Under the pieces are notes generated by a model that saw only the letters and a list, made by a program, of their open reading frames with translations, was not told the DNA's origin and made no database searches. From the NCBI GenBank assembly GCA_035546295.1, contig DATKBT010000111.1, forward strand, positions 54,006 through 118,005: a stretch of 64,000 nucleotides of DNA, given 5' to 3'. Below, in pieces: positions 25,707-34,649 of the stretch; the stretch's first letter is position 1; each line of letters opens with the position of its first letter. Made by a program: the position numbers and the translations under genes. This DNA comes from DATKBT01 sp035546295. GTDB taxonomy: Bacteria; Acidobacteriota; Thermoanaerobaculia; Multivoradales; Multivoraceae.

Positions 25707-28553
25707 ATGCGATCGCAGAAGATGCCGATCCGCCGAAGATCCCCCGTCCGCACCGCGCCCGGACCGCCGGAGCCCGCAAGCCGCTCGAGAACCCGCGGAT
25801 GGAGCGCGACGATCGCCGTGCTCGAGCCTGACCTCCATCGTCGCACCCGTCGCGAGCCCTCGTTCGAGCGACGGGTCGTCGCGCCGCGGGGACACCTCCG
25901 GCGGGCGCCGGCGGCGAGGATCGCGCTGCTGCTGACGCTGTCGGGACTGCTGGCGCCGCTCCTCGCGGCGGCCGCGCCCGCTCACCAGCCCCGCCTCGCC
26001 GGCTTCTACGACGAGTGGCTGCGCCGGGTGCGCGACGTCGCCAGCGCGGCCGAGGTCGAGGCCTTCCTCGCGCTCGAGCGCGACGTCGAGCGCGAACGCT
26101 TCATCCGCGGGTTCTGGGCGGCACGAGGGCGCGAGCAGCTCTTGCGCTTCCGGCGCAACGAGCTGGCGCTCGATCAGCTCCGGGTGCGCTCGCGCGACGA
26201 GGAGCGGGTGCTGCGGTTGCTGGGGAAGCCTCATCGGGTCGTTCTGCTGCCCAACTGCGGGGGCCGGCTCCGCGATCTGATCCTGTGGGTCTATCCCGCG
26301 TGGACCCTCGAGCTCCAGGTGCGATCGGGCGCCAACGACTCGGCGCCGAACCGGGGTGCGGCCTGGGCCGGACCTCCGCTGACTCTGCTGTTCGCTCCGA
26401 GCAGCGCCTTCGATCCGCGAACGCTGCGGCTCTGGTCGCACGAGCAGGGATTCGACAGGCTTGCCCACGACGAGAGCTTCGGAGATCGCACCGTCGACGG
26501 GGTTGCGATCGAGGACGACGCACCGGACAGCGTCGCGAGCACTCAGGACGTGCTCGACCTGGCGGCCGCCGAACGCTGTGTCGTCGGAGACGATCCCCGA
26601 TCGGCCCTGCTCCGTCGCGCCCTCGACGGGTCGCTCGGTCTCGATCGGCTGGCCGAGCGTTTCGGCTGGTCGCCGCCGCCCACCGATTGGCTCGAAGCTG
26701 CGGGGTGGTCCCGCGTGCCCTCGTCGCGAGCGAATCTGGTGCCGGTGCTCGAGCCCGGTCGAGAGCTGCCGAGCCGTCTCGACCCCACGGTCGTGCTCTC
26801 GATCGCCTACCCCGGGGCCCATGCCCGCGAGACGGTGGTCGCGGCGACGCTGGCGGTCGAATCGGGCCGCTTTCGCCGTCAGGCGGAGGGCGTGATCCTC
26901 GACCGTCTCACCGTGCTCGGCGACGTCTACCGGGGCACGCGCCTCGAGGACAGCTTCGCGACGACCTTCCACGTCGTCGGGCCTGAGCCTCCCGCCGGGA
27001 GGATCGAGCTCGACGTCGCCAGGAGGCTGCGTCCGGGCCGTTATCGCCTGCGTGTGCGTCTCGCCGGCGAAGACGACCTGGCGCTGCTGCGCGAGGACGT
27101 CGACCTCGAGGTGCCCGTGGTGGAGCACGCGGCGCCCCTGCCGGGCGCACGAAGTGGACTGCCCGAGCTGACGCGGGAGGAGGTCGTGCGCCTGATCACC
27201 TTCCCCCGCATCGAGCTGCTGTCGCCCGGGGATCGGCTGCTGGGAGGGCGGGCGACGATCGACGCGGTCGGCACCGGCGGGCCTTTCTCGGCGGTCGAGT
27301 TCCGGCGCGACGGGGAGCTGCTCGCGCGCGACGACGAGCCGCCGTTCAGCGTCGAGGTCGAGCTGACCGAGCGCCGGCACCTGATGTCGGCCGCCGCCTA
27401 CGATCGCGCCGGCGAGCTGGTCGCCCGCGACGAGATCGAGATCGAGCGCCGCGTCGACGCCTTCGCCGTCGACCTGCGGGTCGACGAGCGGGGCCGCGCC
27501 CGGGGGGTGGCGAGCGCTGTGCTCGAGGTGCCGGACGCGGAGCCGCTCGACCGCGTCGAGTGCTGGGCGGCCGACGATCTCGGAGGCGAGCGGCTCACCC
27601 TCACCCTGCACGGGCCGCCGTGGGAGTGCCCGCTGCCGGCGAGCTCGGGGGCGCGGGTGTCCTGGGTGCGCGCCGTCGCCGTGCTCGAGGAGGGGGCGTC
27701 GGCCGAGGACCTGGTCTTCCTCTCCGGGTCGCCGGAGAGCGTCGACGTCCAGCTCGTCGAGCTCTACGTCTCCGTGCTCGACCCCCGGGGCCGGCCGGTG
27801 CCAGGACTCGCGATCGCGGACTTCGCGGTCCGCGAGCGGGGTCTCGAGCAGACGATCGTGTCGGTGCGAGGCGTCGACAACTTGCCGCTCGACGCCGCGG
27901 TGCTGATGGACGTCTCCAGCTCGTTGGGCCGCAACGTCGGCCGTGCCGCGATGAGCGTACAGCGGTTCTTCGAGGACATCCTGAGGCCCCAGGACCAGGC
28001 GAGTCTCCTGGCGTTCAACCACGACGTTCGGCAACTGTCCCCCTTCACCTCCGAGGTCGACCGCCTGCGCTACGCGGCGATCGGCCTGCGCGCCGGCGGC
28101 TCGACGCGCCTGTACGACAGCCTCTTCTACTCCCTCTACACCTTCGCCGGGCTGGCCGGCGACGGGTCTTCGGAAGCGGGGACGCGACGCGCCCTGGTGG
28201 TGCTCAGCGACGGCTCCGACGTCGGCTCGGATCTCGGCTTCGAGCAGGTGCTGGAGGAGGCGGTGCGCTCGCGCGTGTCGGTCTATCCGATCGCGCTCGG
28301 CTCGGTCGACGAGACGACACGAGCCGAGCTCGACCGGCTCGCGGAGCAGACCGGCGGTCGCTCCTACGCGGCCGGGTCGGTCTCCGATCTCGACCGGACC
28401 TTCGAGCGCATCGCCGACGAGCTGCGCTCCCAGTACCTGCTGGTCTATCGGCCGCGAGAGGCCGCGTCGGGAGCGCGCGACTGGAGCGGCGTCGAGGTCG
28501 AGGTGCTGAGCCCCGGCGCCCTCGCCCGCCACGTCCGCGGCCCTCGTCGCTGA
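25707..28553 (+). CDS. Large exported VWA-domain protein with GWxTD-like N-terminal region
   Basis: A 948-residue protein. AAAGGAGG (25691-25698) sets the ATG at 25707; the hydrophobic signal segment therefore lies late (about residues 70-91), and GTG 25818 is an alternative. Residues 95-230 (for example VEAFLALERDVERERFIRGFW) resemble the GWxTD domain. The middle has beta-sandwich-like repeats. The C-terminal third is a VWFA domain of the acidobacterial type: MIDAS DVSSS at 735-739, then GSTRLYDS and LSDGSD. It ends with YLLVYRPREAA. Such proteins are thought to be exported metal-dependent adhesion or binding proteins; the partner is unknown. Confidence 0.85.
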   Translation: MRSQKMPIRRRSPVRTAPGPPEPASRSRTRGWSATIAVLEPDLHRRTRREPSFERRVVAPRGHLRRAPAARIALLLTLSGLLAPLLAAAAPAHQPRLAGFYDEWLRRVRDVASAAEVEAFLALERDVERERFIRGFWAARGREQLLRFRRNELALDQLRVRSRDEERVLRLLGKPHRVVLLPNCGGRLRDLILWVYPAWTLELQVRSGANDSAPNRGAAWAGPPLTLLFAPSSAFDPRTLRLWSHEQGFDRLAHDESFGDRTVDGVAIEDDAPDSVASTQDVLDLAAAERCVVGDDPRSALLRRALDGSLGLDRLAERFGWSPPPTDWLEAAGWSRVPSSRANLVPVLEPGRELPSRLDPTVVLSIAYPGAHARETVVAATLAVESGRFRRQAEGVILDRLTVLGDVYRGTRLEDSFATTFHVVGPEPPAGRIELDVARRLRPGRYRLRVRLAGEDDLALLREDVDLEVPVVEHAAPLPGARSGLPELTREEVVRLITFPRIELLSPGDRLLGGRATIDAVGTGGPFSAVEFRRDGELLARDDEPPFSVEVELTERRHLMSAAAYDRAGELVARDEIEIERRVDAFAVDLRVDERGRARGVASAVLEVPDAEPLDRVECWAADDLGGERLTLTLHGPPWECPLPASSGARVSWVRAVAVLEEGASAEDLVFLSGSPESVDVQLVELYVSVLDPRGRPVPGLAIADFAVRERGLEQTIVSVRGVDNLPLDAAVLMDVSSSLGRNVGRAAMSVQRFFEDILRPQDQASLLAFNHDVRQLSPFTSEVDRLRYAAIGLRAGGSTRLYDSLFYSLYTFAGLAGDGSSEAGTRRALVVLSDGSDVGSDLGFEQVLEEAVRSRVSVYPIALGSVDETTRAELDRLAEQTGGRSYAAGSVSDLDRTFERIADELRSQYLLVYRPREAASGARDWSGVEVEVLSPGALARHVRGPRR

Positions 28554-28617
28554 CGCCGAGCTCGCACGGGACTCGGCTGCCCACCGGATCGGACCTCGAC
28601 CTCCTGTGAGCGTCTTG

Positions 28618-28646
28618 TCGTTGGAGTCGTTGGAGTCGTTGGAGTC
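28618..28646. repeat. 9-bp tandem repeat TCGTTGGAG
   Basis: Three exact units (28618-28626, 28627-28635, 28636-28644) plus the start of a fourth, located between the convergent VWA and permease genes and ending at the permease stop codon. Confidence 0.85.
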
Positions 28647-28649
28647 GAT

Positions 28650-31106
28650 CTACTCGCTTGCGCGCAGGGCCACCAGAGGATCGACCCGGCTGGCGCGCCG
28701 CGCCGGGCTCGCGCAGGCCATGATCGCTACGCCGACCAGGAGGGTGGCCGCGGCGATCAGCACCAGGGGGTCGCGAGCACCGATGCCGACGAGCTGGGTC
28801 TCGAGCGTGCGGGTCACCGCCAGCGAGACGAGCGTGCCGAGGGCGAGGCCGATCGCGACCAGCCGCATCCCCTGGGCGAGCACCTCGCGCACCACCTGGC
28901 CGCGCTCGGCTCCGATCGCCATGCGGATGCCGATCTCGGCGGTTCGCTCGCCGACCAGGTACGCCATCACCCCATGCACGCCGACCGCTGCGAGCCCGAC
29001 GGCGAGGAACGCGAAGAGGGTCATCAGCAAGGTGGTGAAGCGCAGCCTCGACGTCTGCACCGCGATCCGCTCGGCGAAGGTCTCGGGCGCGTAGACGACC
29101 AGGAGCGGGTCCACCGCGGCCAGCCGCTCCTCGAGCATGCGGGCGACGACGCTGGGATCGATCGCCGTGTGCGCGACCGCCGACAGGGTGAGCGGCCCGC
29201 GGTCACCTAGCGGGAAGTAGACGTCGGGATCCGGCGGCAGCGCCTGCGGTCCCTGCACCAGATCCCGGAAGCGCACGTCCGGTACGACTCCGACGACGGT
29301 GATCCAGGAGGGCTCGGCGGCGTCAGAGTCGGTGGCGACGGGAGTTGTCGGGCGGCCGAGCTTGAACCGCCTGCCGACGGCTTCGCCGGTCGGCCACAGG
29401 CGCTCGGCGAGCGTCCGGCTGACGATCGACGTCCTCGGCGAGCCCTCGAAGTCGGCGGGCTCGAAGGGCCTCCCCGCGAGCAGGGGGATGTCGAGGACCG
29501 TGAGGAAGCCCGCGCCGATCATGTGTCGATAGACGCGGGTGGCGCCGCCCCAGGGCAGCTCGTCGTCGAGCGGTCGCCCCTCCGGGCTCAGCACCGTCGC
29601 CGACGCGCCGCCGGAGAGCGGAAGGTCGCTGGCCAGGGCCGCGGACTCGATCCCGGGAAGGCTGCCGAGCTGTTGCGCGATCGCCGCGCGTAGGATCGTG
29701 GCGCGCTGAGGCGCGTCCTCCCCTTCGAAGCCGGGGTGGTCGACTCTCAGGATCGCCCGGTCCGCCATCGCGAAGCCGGGCTCGATGGAGCGGATCTGCT
29801 GCCAGCTGCGCAGGAGCAGGCCGGCCGAGACCGCGACCACGAGCGACAGCGCGAGCTCGAAGACCAGCAGCCCGCTGCGCGCGCGACGGCGCTGTGCGGC
29901 CGTGCCGCGCCCGCCCTGGACCAGCTCGGCCAGGGCGTGCCGATCCGTGGTCAGCCAGGCGCCGAGCCCGAGCCCGAGCGCGCAGACGACCGAGAGCCCG
30001 AGCGCGGCGGCCAGCACGCGGGACGAGAGGCCGATGCTGATGAAGGCCGGCATGTCGGCCGGGCTCCTCGCCACCAGGATCGGCAGCACCCAGCCGGCCA
30101 ACACCACCGCGGCCGCGCCTGCGACCAGGCCGAGCACGAGGCTCTCGACGAGGACGCGGCGGACGAGCTGGCGGGGGCTGGCGCCGACGGCGGCGAGCAG
30201 AGCGGTCTGCCGTCGCTGGGTCGCCGCGCGCACGATCATCAGGTTGGCGACGTTGACGGTGGCGACCAGCAGCACCAGGGCGACTGCGCCGAACAGCAGG
30301 AGCAGGGGTCTGCGAAAGCTGCCCAGGATGCGCTCTCGAAGCGGGGCCAGCGAGGCGTTGTAGAGGTTGTTGCTCGAGTGCTCGGCCTCGAGCCGCGAAA
30401 AGATCGTCGCCACCTCGCGCCGCGCGGTCTCGATGGTGGCCCCCGGCGCCAGGCGGCCGATCACCGAGTGCCACCTGGAGGATCGCTCCGCCAGCAGCCC
30501 GGGGGGAGCGGCTTCGATCGACTGCCACAGCTCGGGTGCACCGAACGCGCCGGTGAAGCGCGCGGGCATCACGCCCGCGACGGTGACCGGGTCGCCGTCG
30601 AGCAGCAGCCGCCGGCCGAGGATCGAGGGATCGGCGCCGAACTGTCGCTGCCACAGGCCGTGCGCCAGCACCACCCGGTCGGGAGCGCCGTCGGAGAGCG
30701 GCGCGCCGAGCGCCGGCGCGACGCCGAGGAGATCGAAGTAGCCTGGCGAGACCAGCGCGATCGGGACGCGTTGGCTGCCGATCGCGTCGCTCTCGGGGCG
30801 GGTCAGGGTCGAGAAGCCACCGGAGACCGCCGCGAGCGCCGTCAACGACGTCGATTGCTCGCGCAGGTCGAGGAAGTCGGGATAGGAGAACTCGCGTTCT
30901 TCGATCTGCTCGCGCTCCACCGTCTCCCAGACCTCGACCAGCCGGTCGGCGTCGGCGAAAGGGAGCGGGCGCAGGAGCACGCCGTCGATGACTCCGAGGA
31001 TCGCCACGCTGCCGCCGATTCCGAGCGCGAGGGTGACGACGACCGCGCTGCTGAAGCCGGGCCGCCGGTGGAGGGTTCTCAGCGCGAGCTTGAGGTCGTT
31101 GAGCAT
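28650..31106 (-). CDS. ADOP-family (MacB/FtsX-like) permease
   Basis: An 818-residue permease. ATG 31106 follows AGGAG by about 10 nt and begins MLNDLKLALRTLHRRPGF, the standard ADOP start, so this copy lacks the long N-terminal extension of its PadR-linked relatives. The first helix region ends AILGVIDGVLLRPLPF, followed by the MacB-like periplasmic domain and two FtsX blocks (the final one containing GVHGVMAYLVGERTAEIGIR). It lies 228 bp after the permease at 31335 in the same direction and may be part of that operon. Confidence 0.9.
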   Translation of the reverse strand: MLNDLKLALRTLHRRPGFSSAVVVTLALGIGGSVAILGVIDGVLLRPLPFADADRLVEVWETVEREQIEEREFSYPDFLDLREQSTSLTALAAVSGGFSTLTRPESDAIGSQRVPIALVSPGYFDLLGVAPALGAPLSDGAPDRVVLAHGLWQRQFGADPSILGRRLLLDGDPVTVAGVMPARFTGAFGAPELWQSIEAAPPGLLAERSSRWHSVIGRLAPGATIETARREVATIFSRLEAEHSSNNLYNASLAPLRERILGSFRRPLLLLFGAVALVLLVATVNVANLMIVRAATQRRQTALLAAVGASPRQLVRRVLVESLVLGLVAGAAAVVLAGWVLPILVARSPADMPAFISIGLSSRVLAAALGLSVVCALGLGLGAWLTTDRHALAELVQGGRGTAAQRRRARSGLLVFELALSLVVAVSAGLLLRSWQQIRSIEPGFAMADRAILRVDHPGFEGEDAPQRATILRAAIAQQLGSLPGIESAALASDLPLSGGASATVLSPEGRPLDDELPWGGATRVYRHMIGAGFLTVLDIPLLAGRPFEPADFEGSPRTSIVSRTLAERLWPTGEAVGRRFKLGRPTTPVATDSDAAEPSWITVVGVVPDVRFRDLVQGPQALPPDPDVYFPLGDRGPLTLSAVAHTAIDPSVVARMLEERLAAVDPLLVVYAPETFAERIAVQTSRLRFTTLLMTLFAFLAVGLAAVGVHGVMAYLVGERTAEIGIRMAIGAERGQVVREVLAQGMRLVAIGLALGTLVSLAVTRTLETQLVGIGARDPLVLIAAATLLVGVAIMACASPARRASRVDPLVALRASE

Positions 31107-31334
31107 CGGTCCGGCTCTCCTGTCTTCGTTCGGCCTCGAGCCTCGGCCGCAGGCGCTCGCCGCGACGGGCAAGCCCCCGGCGCTCGCGCGCAGGGAGCTC
31201 GTCGCGGTCGGCGAGCGACCGCCGCCGGGATGGAGCCGTCCTGCGACCCGATCTTCGTTTCTCCCGCCCGGCGCGTCGAACGTCGAGCGACTGCTCGAAG
31301 TTACGGCTGCGCCGTCGACGGGTTGCGAATCGCG

Positions 31335-34112
31335 TCAGCCCGCTCCGTCCTGAAGCGACCGGCGCGGGTCGTGCCGCGCGGCGCGCTGCGCTGGCAGCCA
31401 GGAGGCGAGCAGGCCGGTGAGGAGGAGCGTGCCCAGGGTCGCGCCGACCGCGAGCGGGTCGGCGGCGCCCACGCCGTGGAGCTGTGCCGACAGCACGCGG
31501 CGCAGCCCGAGCGCCAGCAGGATGCCGGGGGCGAGTCCGGCGGCCGTGATCGTCGCCCCGCGAGCCAAAAACAGCCGCGCGACGTCGCGCCGGGTCGCCC
31601 CCAGCGCCATGCGCAGGCCGATCTCCTGCCCGCGCTGCGCCACCTGCATCGAGAGGGCTGCGTACAGCCCGAGCGCCGAGACCAGCGTCGCCGCCACGGC
31701 GAAGGCGAGCAGCAGATGCGCGAGCCCGCGCGGCCGTGCAAGGGTGCTCTCGAACGCCGAGCCGAGCCCGATCGCGGGCTCGACGATCGCATCGGAGTCG
31801 AGCTCGAGCACGGCAGCGCGCAACGCCGGCTGGAGCGCTTCGGGGTCGAGCGAGGAGCGCAGCACCAACGCCATCGACGGCCAGGGCGTTTGAGCGTGGG
31901 GCAGGTACACCATCGGCTCGGGGCGGGCGAGCGGCCCGAGCTGGGCCTGGTCCTCGACGACGCCGACGATCTCGCGCACCGGCGGATCTCCGGGGATCAG
32001 CGACAGCTCGAGCTCGAGTCGCCGCCCCAGCGGGCTCTGGTCGGAGAACGCGCGGCGGACCAGCTCGCGGTTGACCAGAGCGACCGGCGGAGCATCGAGG
32101 TGGTCGCGAGAGTCGAAATCGCGGCCGGCAACGACGCGGGTGCGCAGCGTCTCGAGGAAGCCCGGCGAGCTGATCTGCATCAGCGCGCGGGGCGCATCGT
32201 CCTGGGTGCGGTGCGGCTCCCCCTGGACCTGGAAGCGGGTGCGATCGGCCTCCTCCGTGAGCAGCGGAGTGTAGAGACTTGCGCCGGCGGCGCCGGTCCC
32301 GGGCAAGGCCCCGACACGCTCGACGAGCTCGGCGAACAGGCGAGCGTTGTCGGCCCGGTCGGTCGAGCGCTCGGGCGCCCGCGAGACCCGGAGCGAGTAA
32401 ACGCCGTCGGGCTCGAGGCCGAGCTCTCGCCCGCGCAGCTCGAGCAGGTTGCGCAGCAGCAGGCAGGCGCCGAGCACCAACGGAACCGCGATGGCGATCT
32501 GGGTGGAGATCAGGAGCGAGCGCAGGGCTGCTCCGTGCGGCGAGCCGGAGCGCGCGCCGGTGCGCAACGCGAGGAAGGGCTGCCGGCTGTGGGCGAGGAG
32601 CAGGGTCGCGACTGCGACCACCAGCGAGGAGCCGAGCGCGGCGAGGAGGGCGAAGACCACGGTGGGCGCTCCCCAGGCGATCTCGCCGAGGCGGGGCAAC
32701 GCTGGACCGGCGCGCAGGATCGCAGCGAGCGCGAGGCCGGTGAGAGCGATCCCGAGCACACCGCCGAGCAGACAGAGCATCGGCCCCTCGATCAGGGCGT
32801 GCACGGCGGCGGCGCCATGGCCGGCGCCGATCGCCTGGTGCAGGGCGGACTCGCGAGCGCGAGACAGCGCCCGCGACGCCATCAGGCCGGCGAGGTCGAG
32901 CGTGACCAACAGCAACAGGGCGACCACTGCCCAGAGCAGCAGCCGCAGCGACCGGCCGGCGTCTCCGAGCAGGGCCTCGCGCAACGGCTCGACCTCGGCT
33001 CGCCACCCGCCGTAGGTCTCGGGACGGTCCTCGGCGAGACCCGCGGTCGCGCGCTCGAGCTCGGCGGCAGCGGCGGCGGCGTCCTGGCCCTCGCCGAGCC
33101 GAGCGAGCAGCGTGAAGACGCGGAAGTGGGGGCTCCTCGCGACCTGGGCCGCCGGCTGCAGGAGATACAGCTGGGGCGCCTCGTTTCCGAGGTCGTGACC
33201 GTAGAGCTCCGGCGGAGCGATGCCGATGACCGTGCGGGGCCGTCCGTCGACCTCGATCGTGGCTCCGAGCGCCGTCTCGTCGGCCGCCATCCGTTGCCGC
33301 CAGAAGCCGTCTGCGAGCACCACCTGGTCCTGGCCGCCGCCGTTCCGGGCCTCTCCGGAGTCGCTTCCGAGCAGCCGGCCGAGCGATGCGCTCACGCCCA
33401 GCGTCTCGAAGTACGAGGCGCTCACGAACGATCGCTGGATGCGCTCGAGCCCCTCGGGCGAACGCCAGGTGCCCGGAAACGTGGTCGAGGCGGCGATGCT
33501 CTCGAAGACGTCGCTGGCGCCGAGCCGCTCGAACTGCCCCCAGGAGGTCCAGTCCAACTTGCCGTCCGGATCGCGCAGGAGCAGCCGCACGAGGCGCTCG
33601 GGCTGGTCGTAGGCGAGGGGTGCGAAGACCACCTCGTGCGCGAGGGTGTAGACGGTGGCCGCGGCGGCGACGCCGGTCGCCAGGAGCAGCACGAAGAGGG
33701 TGCTGAATAGCGGGGAGCGCACGATGCGCCGGCGGCCGAGCCGAACCGCGAGCGCGATCCGATGCAGGATCGTCGGCCCGGCGATGGATGGAGGTCCGCT
33801 TGCCGGGGAAGGCGCAGCGATCGGGCAGGGGCCGGCGTCGAGCAGGCGAGAGGCGAGTCCAGGCGCTTCGGCGCCGCGGTGCCGGCGCAACCACCACGCG
33901 TCGGCGAGGGCGGCGAGGGCGACGGTGCGCCAAGAGGGACGGCGACCGCAGTCTCGCTTGGCGAGGTGCGCGATTTCGCCGCTCCACTCCCGCACGAAAC
34001 GGGTGCGATGGTCGGGAGGCGCGACCCGTCGCGCGAGCCTCCACACGGCGGCGTCGATTCCGCGGAGCGGAAGCAAAGAGTCTTCGCGGCGTCGCTGGCG
34101 CTTCGAGCTCAT
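31335..34112 (-). CDS. ADOP-family permease, PadR-coupled
   Basis: A 925-residue permease whose ATG overlaps the PadR stop (ATGA). The N-terminal 100 residues are the cytoplasmic ADOP extension (FVREWSGEIAHLAKRD and DAWWLRRHRG). The membrane part begins RIVRSPLFSTLFVLLLATGV, then a periplasmic core and duplicated FtsX domains, ending AARHDPRRSLQDGAG. Membrane topology is as for MacB, but no ATPase gene is near. The substrate is unknown. Confidence 0.9.
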   Translation of the reverse strand: MSSKRQRRREDSLLPLRGIDAAVWRLARRVAPPDHRTRFVREWSGEIAHLAKRDCGRRPSWRTVALAALADAWWLRRHRGAEAPGLASRLLDAGPCPIAAPSPASGPPSIAGPTILHRIALAVRLGRRRIVRSPLFSTLFVLLLATGVAAAATVYTLAHEVVFAPLAYDQPERLVRLLLRDPDGKLDWTSWGQFERLGASDVFESIAASTTFPGTWRSPEGLERIQRSFVSASYFETLGVSASLGRLLGSDSGEARNGGGQDQVVLADGFWRQRMAADETALGATIEVDGRPRTVIGIAPPELYGHDLGNEAPQLYLLQPAAQVARSPHFRVFTLLARLGEGQDAAAAAAELERATAGLAEDRPETYGGWRAEVEPLREALLGDAGRSLRLLLWAVVALLLLVTLDLAGLMASRALSRARESALHQAIGAGHGAAAVHALIEGPMLCLLGGVLGIALTGLALAAILRAGPALPRLGEIAWGAPTVVFALLAALGSSLVVAVATLLLAHSRQPFLALRTGARSGSPHGAALRSLLISTQIAIAVPLVLGACLLLRNLLELRGRELGLEPDGVYSLRVSRAPERSTDRADNARLFAELVERVGALPGTGAAGASLYTPLLTEEADRTRFQVQGEPHRTQDDAPRALMQISSPGFLETLRTRVVAGRDFDSRDHLDAPPVALVNRELVRRAFSDQSPLGRRLELELSLIPGDPPVREIVGVVEDQAQLGPLARPEPMVYLPHAQTPWPSMALVLRSSLDPEALQPALRAAVLELDSDAIVEPAIGLGSAFESTLARPRGLAHLLLAFAVAATLVSALGLYAALSMQVAQRGQEIGLRMALGATRRDVARLFLARGATITAAGLAPGILLALGLRRVLSAQLHGVGAADPLAVGATLGTLLLTGLLASWLPAQRAARHDPRRSLQDGAG

Positions 34113-34435
34113 GTCTCCTTGACCGGCAGCTGCTCGGCGAACGGCCGCAGGAATCGGAAGCGCTCGAGCGCCTCGGCCAGGGCCGTGCGGCCGGCGGCCG
34201 TGACCTGGTAGTAACGCCTCGGCGGACGCCCCTCCTGCTGCGCCAGCTCCGCACGCTCCCAGCGCGAGCGCACCAGACCGTCCCGCTCGAGGCGGCGCAG
34301 GACCGGGTAGACGGTGCCGCCCTGCAGCCCGGTGAGCTCGATGACGTCGAAGCCGTGTCGGTAACCGCGCGCCAGGGCCTGGAGGATGACGGCGGCGGAG
34401 TGGGTGACCTTCGACGGGGGATCTCGGCGTGCCAC
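34109..34435 (-). CDS. PadR-family transcriptional regulator (ADOP-associated)
   Basis: A 108-residue winged-helix protein starting at GTG 34435. PadR hallmarks: VILQALARGYRHGFDVIELTG, GGTVYPVLRRLERDGLVRS, and GRPPRRYYQVTAAGRTAL. No Shine-Dalgarno precedes the GTG, and a TAGAAT -10 lies so close that the transcript may begin at the start codon (leaderless). It overlaps the permease at 34112 by 4 nt. Confidence 0.9.
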   Translation of the reverse strand: MARRDPPSKVTHSAAVILQALARGYRHGFDVIELTGLQGGTVYPVLRRLERDGLVRSRWERAELAQQEGRPPRRYYQVTAAGRTALAEALERFRFLRPFAEQLPVKET

Positions 34436-34441
34436 GTCGGA

Positions 34442-34471
34442 ATTCTATCTAGATCGATATCGATCTAGCAA
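34442..34471 (-). promoter_or_regulatory. PadR promoter with perfect 20-bp operator palindrome
   Basis: On the minus strand: -35 TTGCTA (34471-34466), 18-bp spacer, -10 TAGAAT (34447-34442), then six bases and the GTG start. The perfect palindrome CTAGATCGATATCGATCTAG (34449-34468) fills the spacer and touches the -35, so a bound dimer would exclude RNA polymerase. The palindrome is seen directly; its role as PadR operator is inferred. Confidence 0.65.
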
Positions 34472-34649
34472 GCAGGTTCTGGGCAGGTGCGACGTCCTCG
34501 TGTGCCTCGGGCCGCCCCGCTGCGGGCTGCAGGGACTCGGCGACCACCGAACGGCAGAGGGCGGCGGCAGCCCGGGTATCGCTCCGCCGGTCTTGGTCAC
34601 GCCCACGAGGCGGTCTCGGCTGGCGGGTCGCGCAGGAGGTCTCGGGCTC

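Noticed and set aside
29736..33710. A 1324-codon plus-strand open frame
   Set aside because: It is antisense to the ADOP genes and reads as Gln/Arg/Glu-rich low-complexity sequence.
29323..34254. A 1643-codon open frame on the minus strand
   Set aside because: It lies across two well-recognised ADOP permeases in another frame, is Arg/Pro/Ala-rich and has no conserved motif; it is an effect of high GC.
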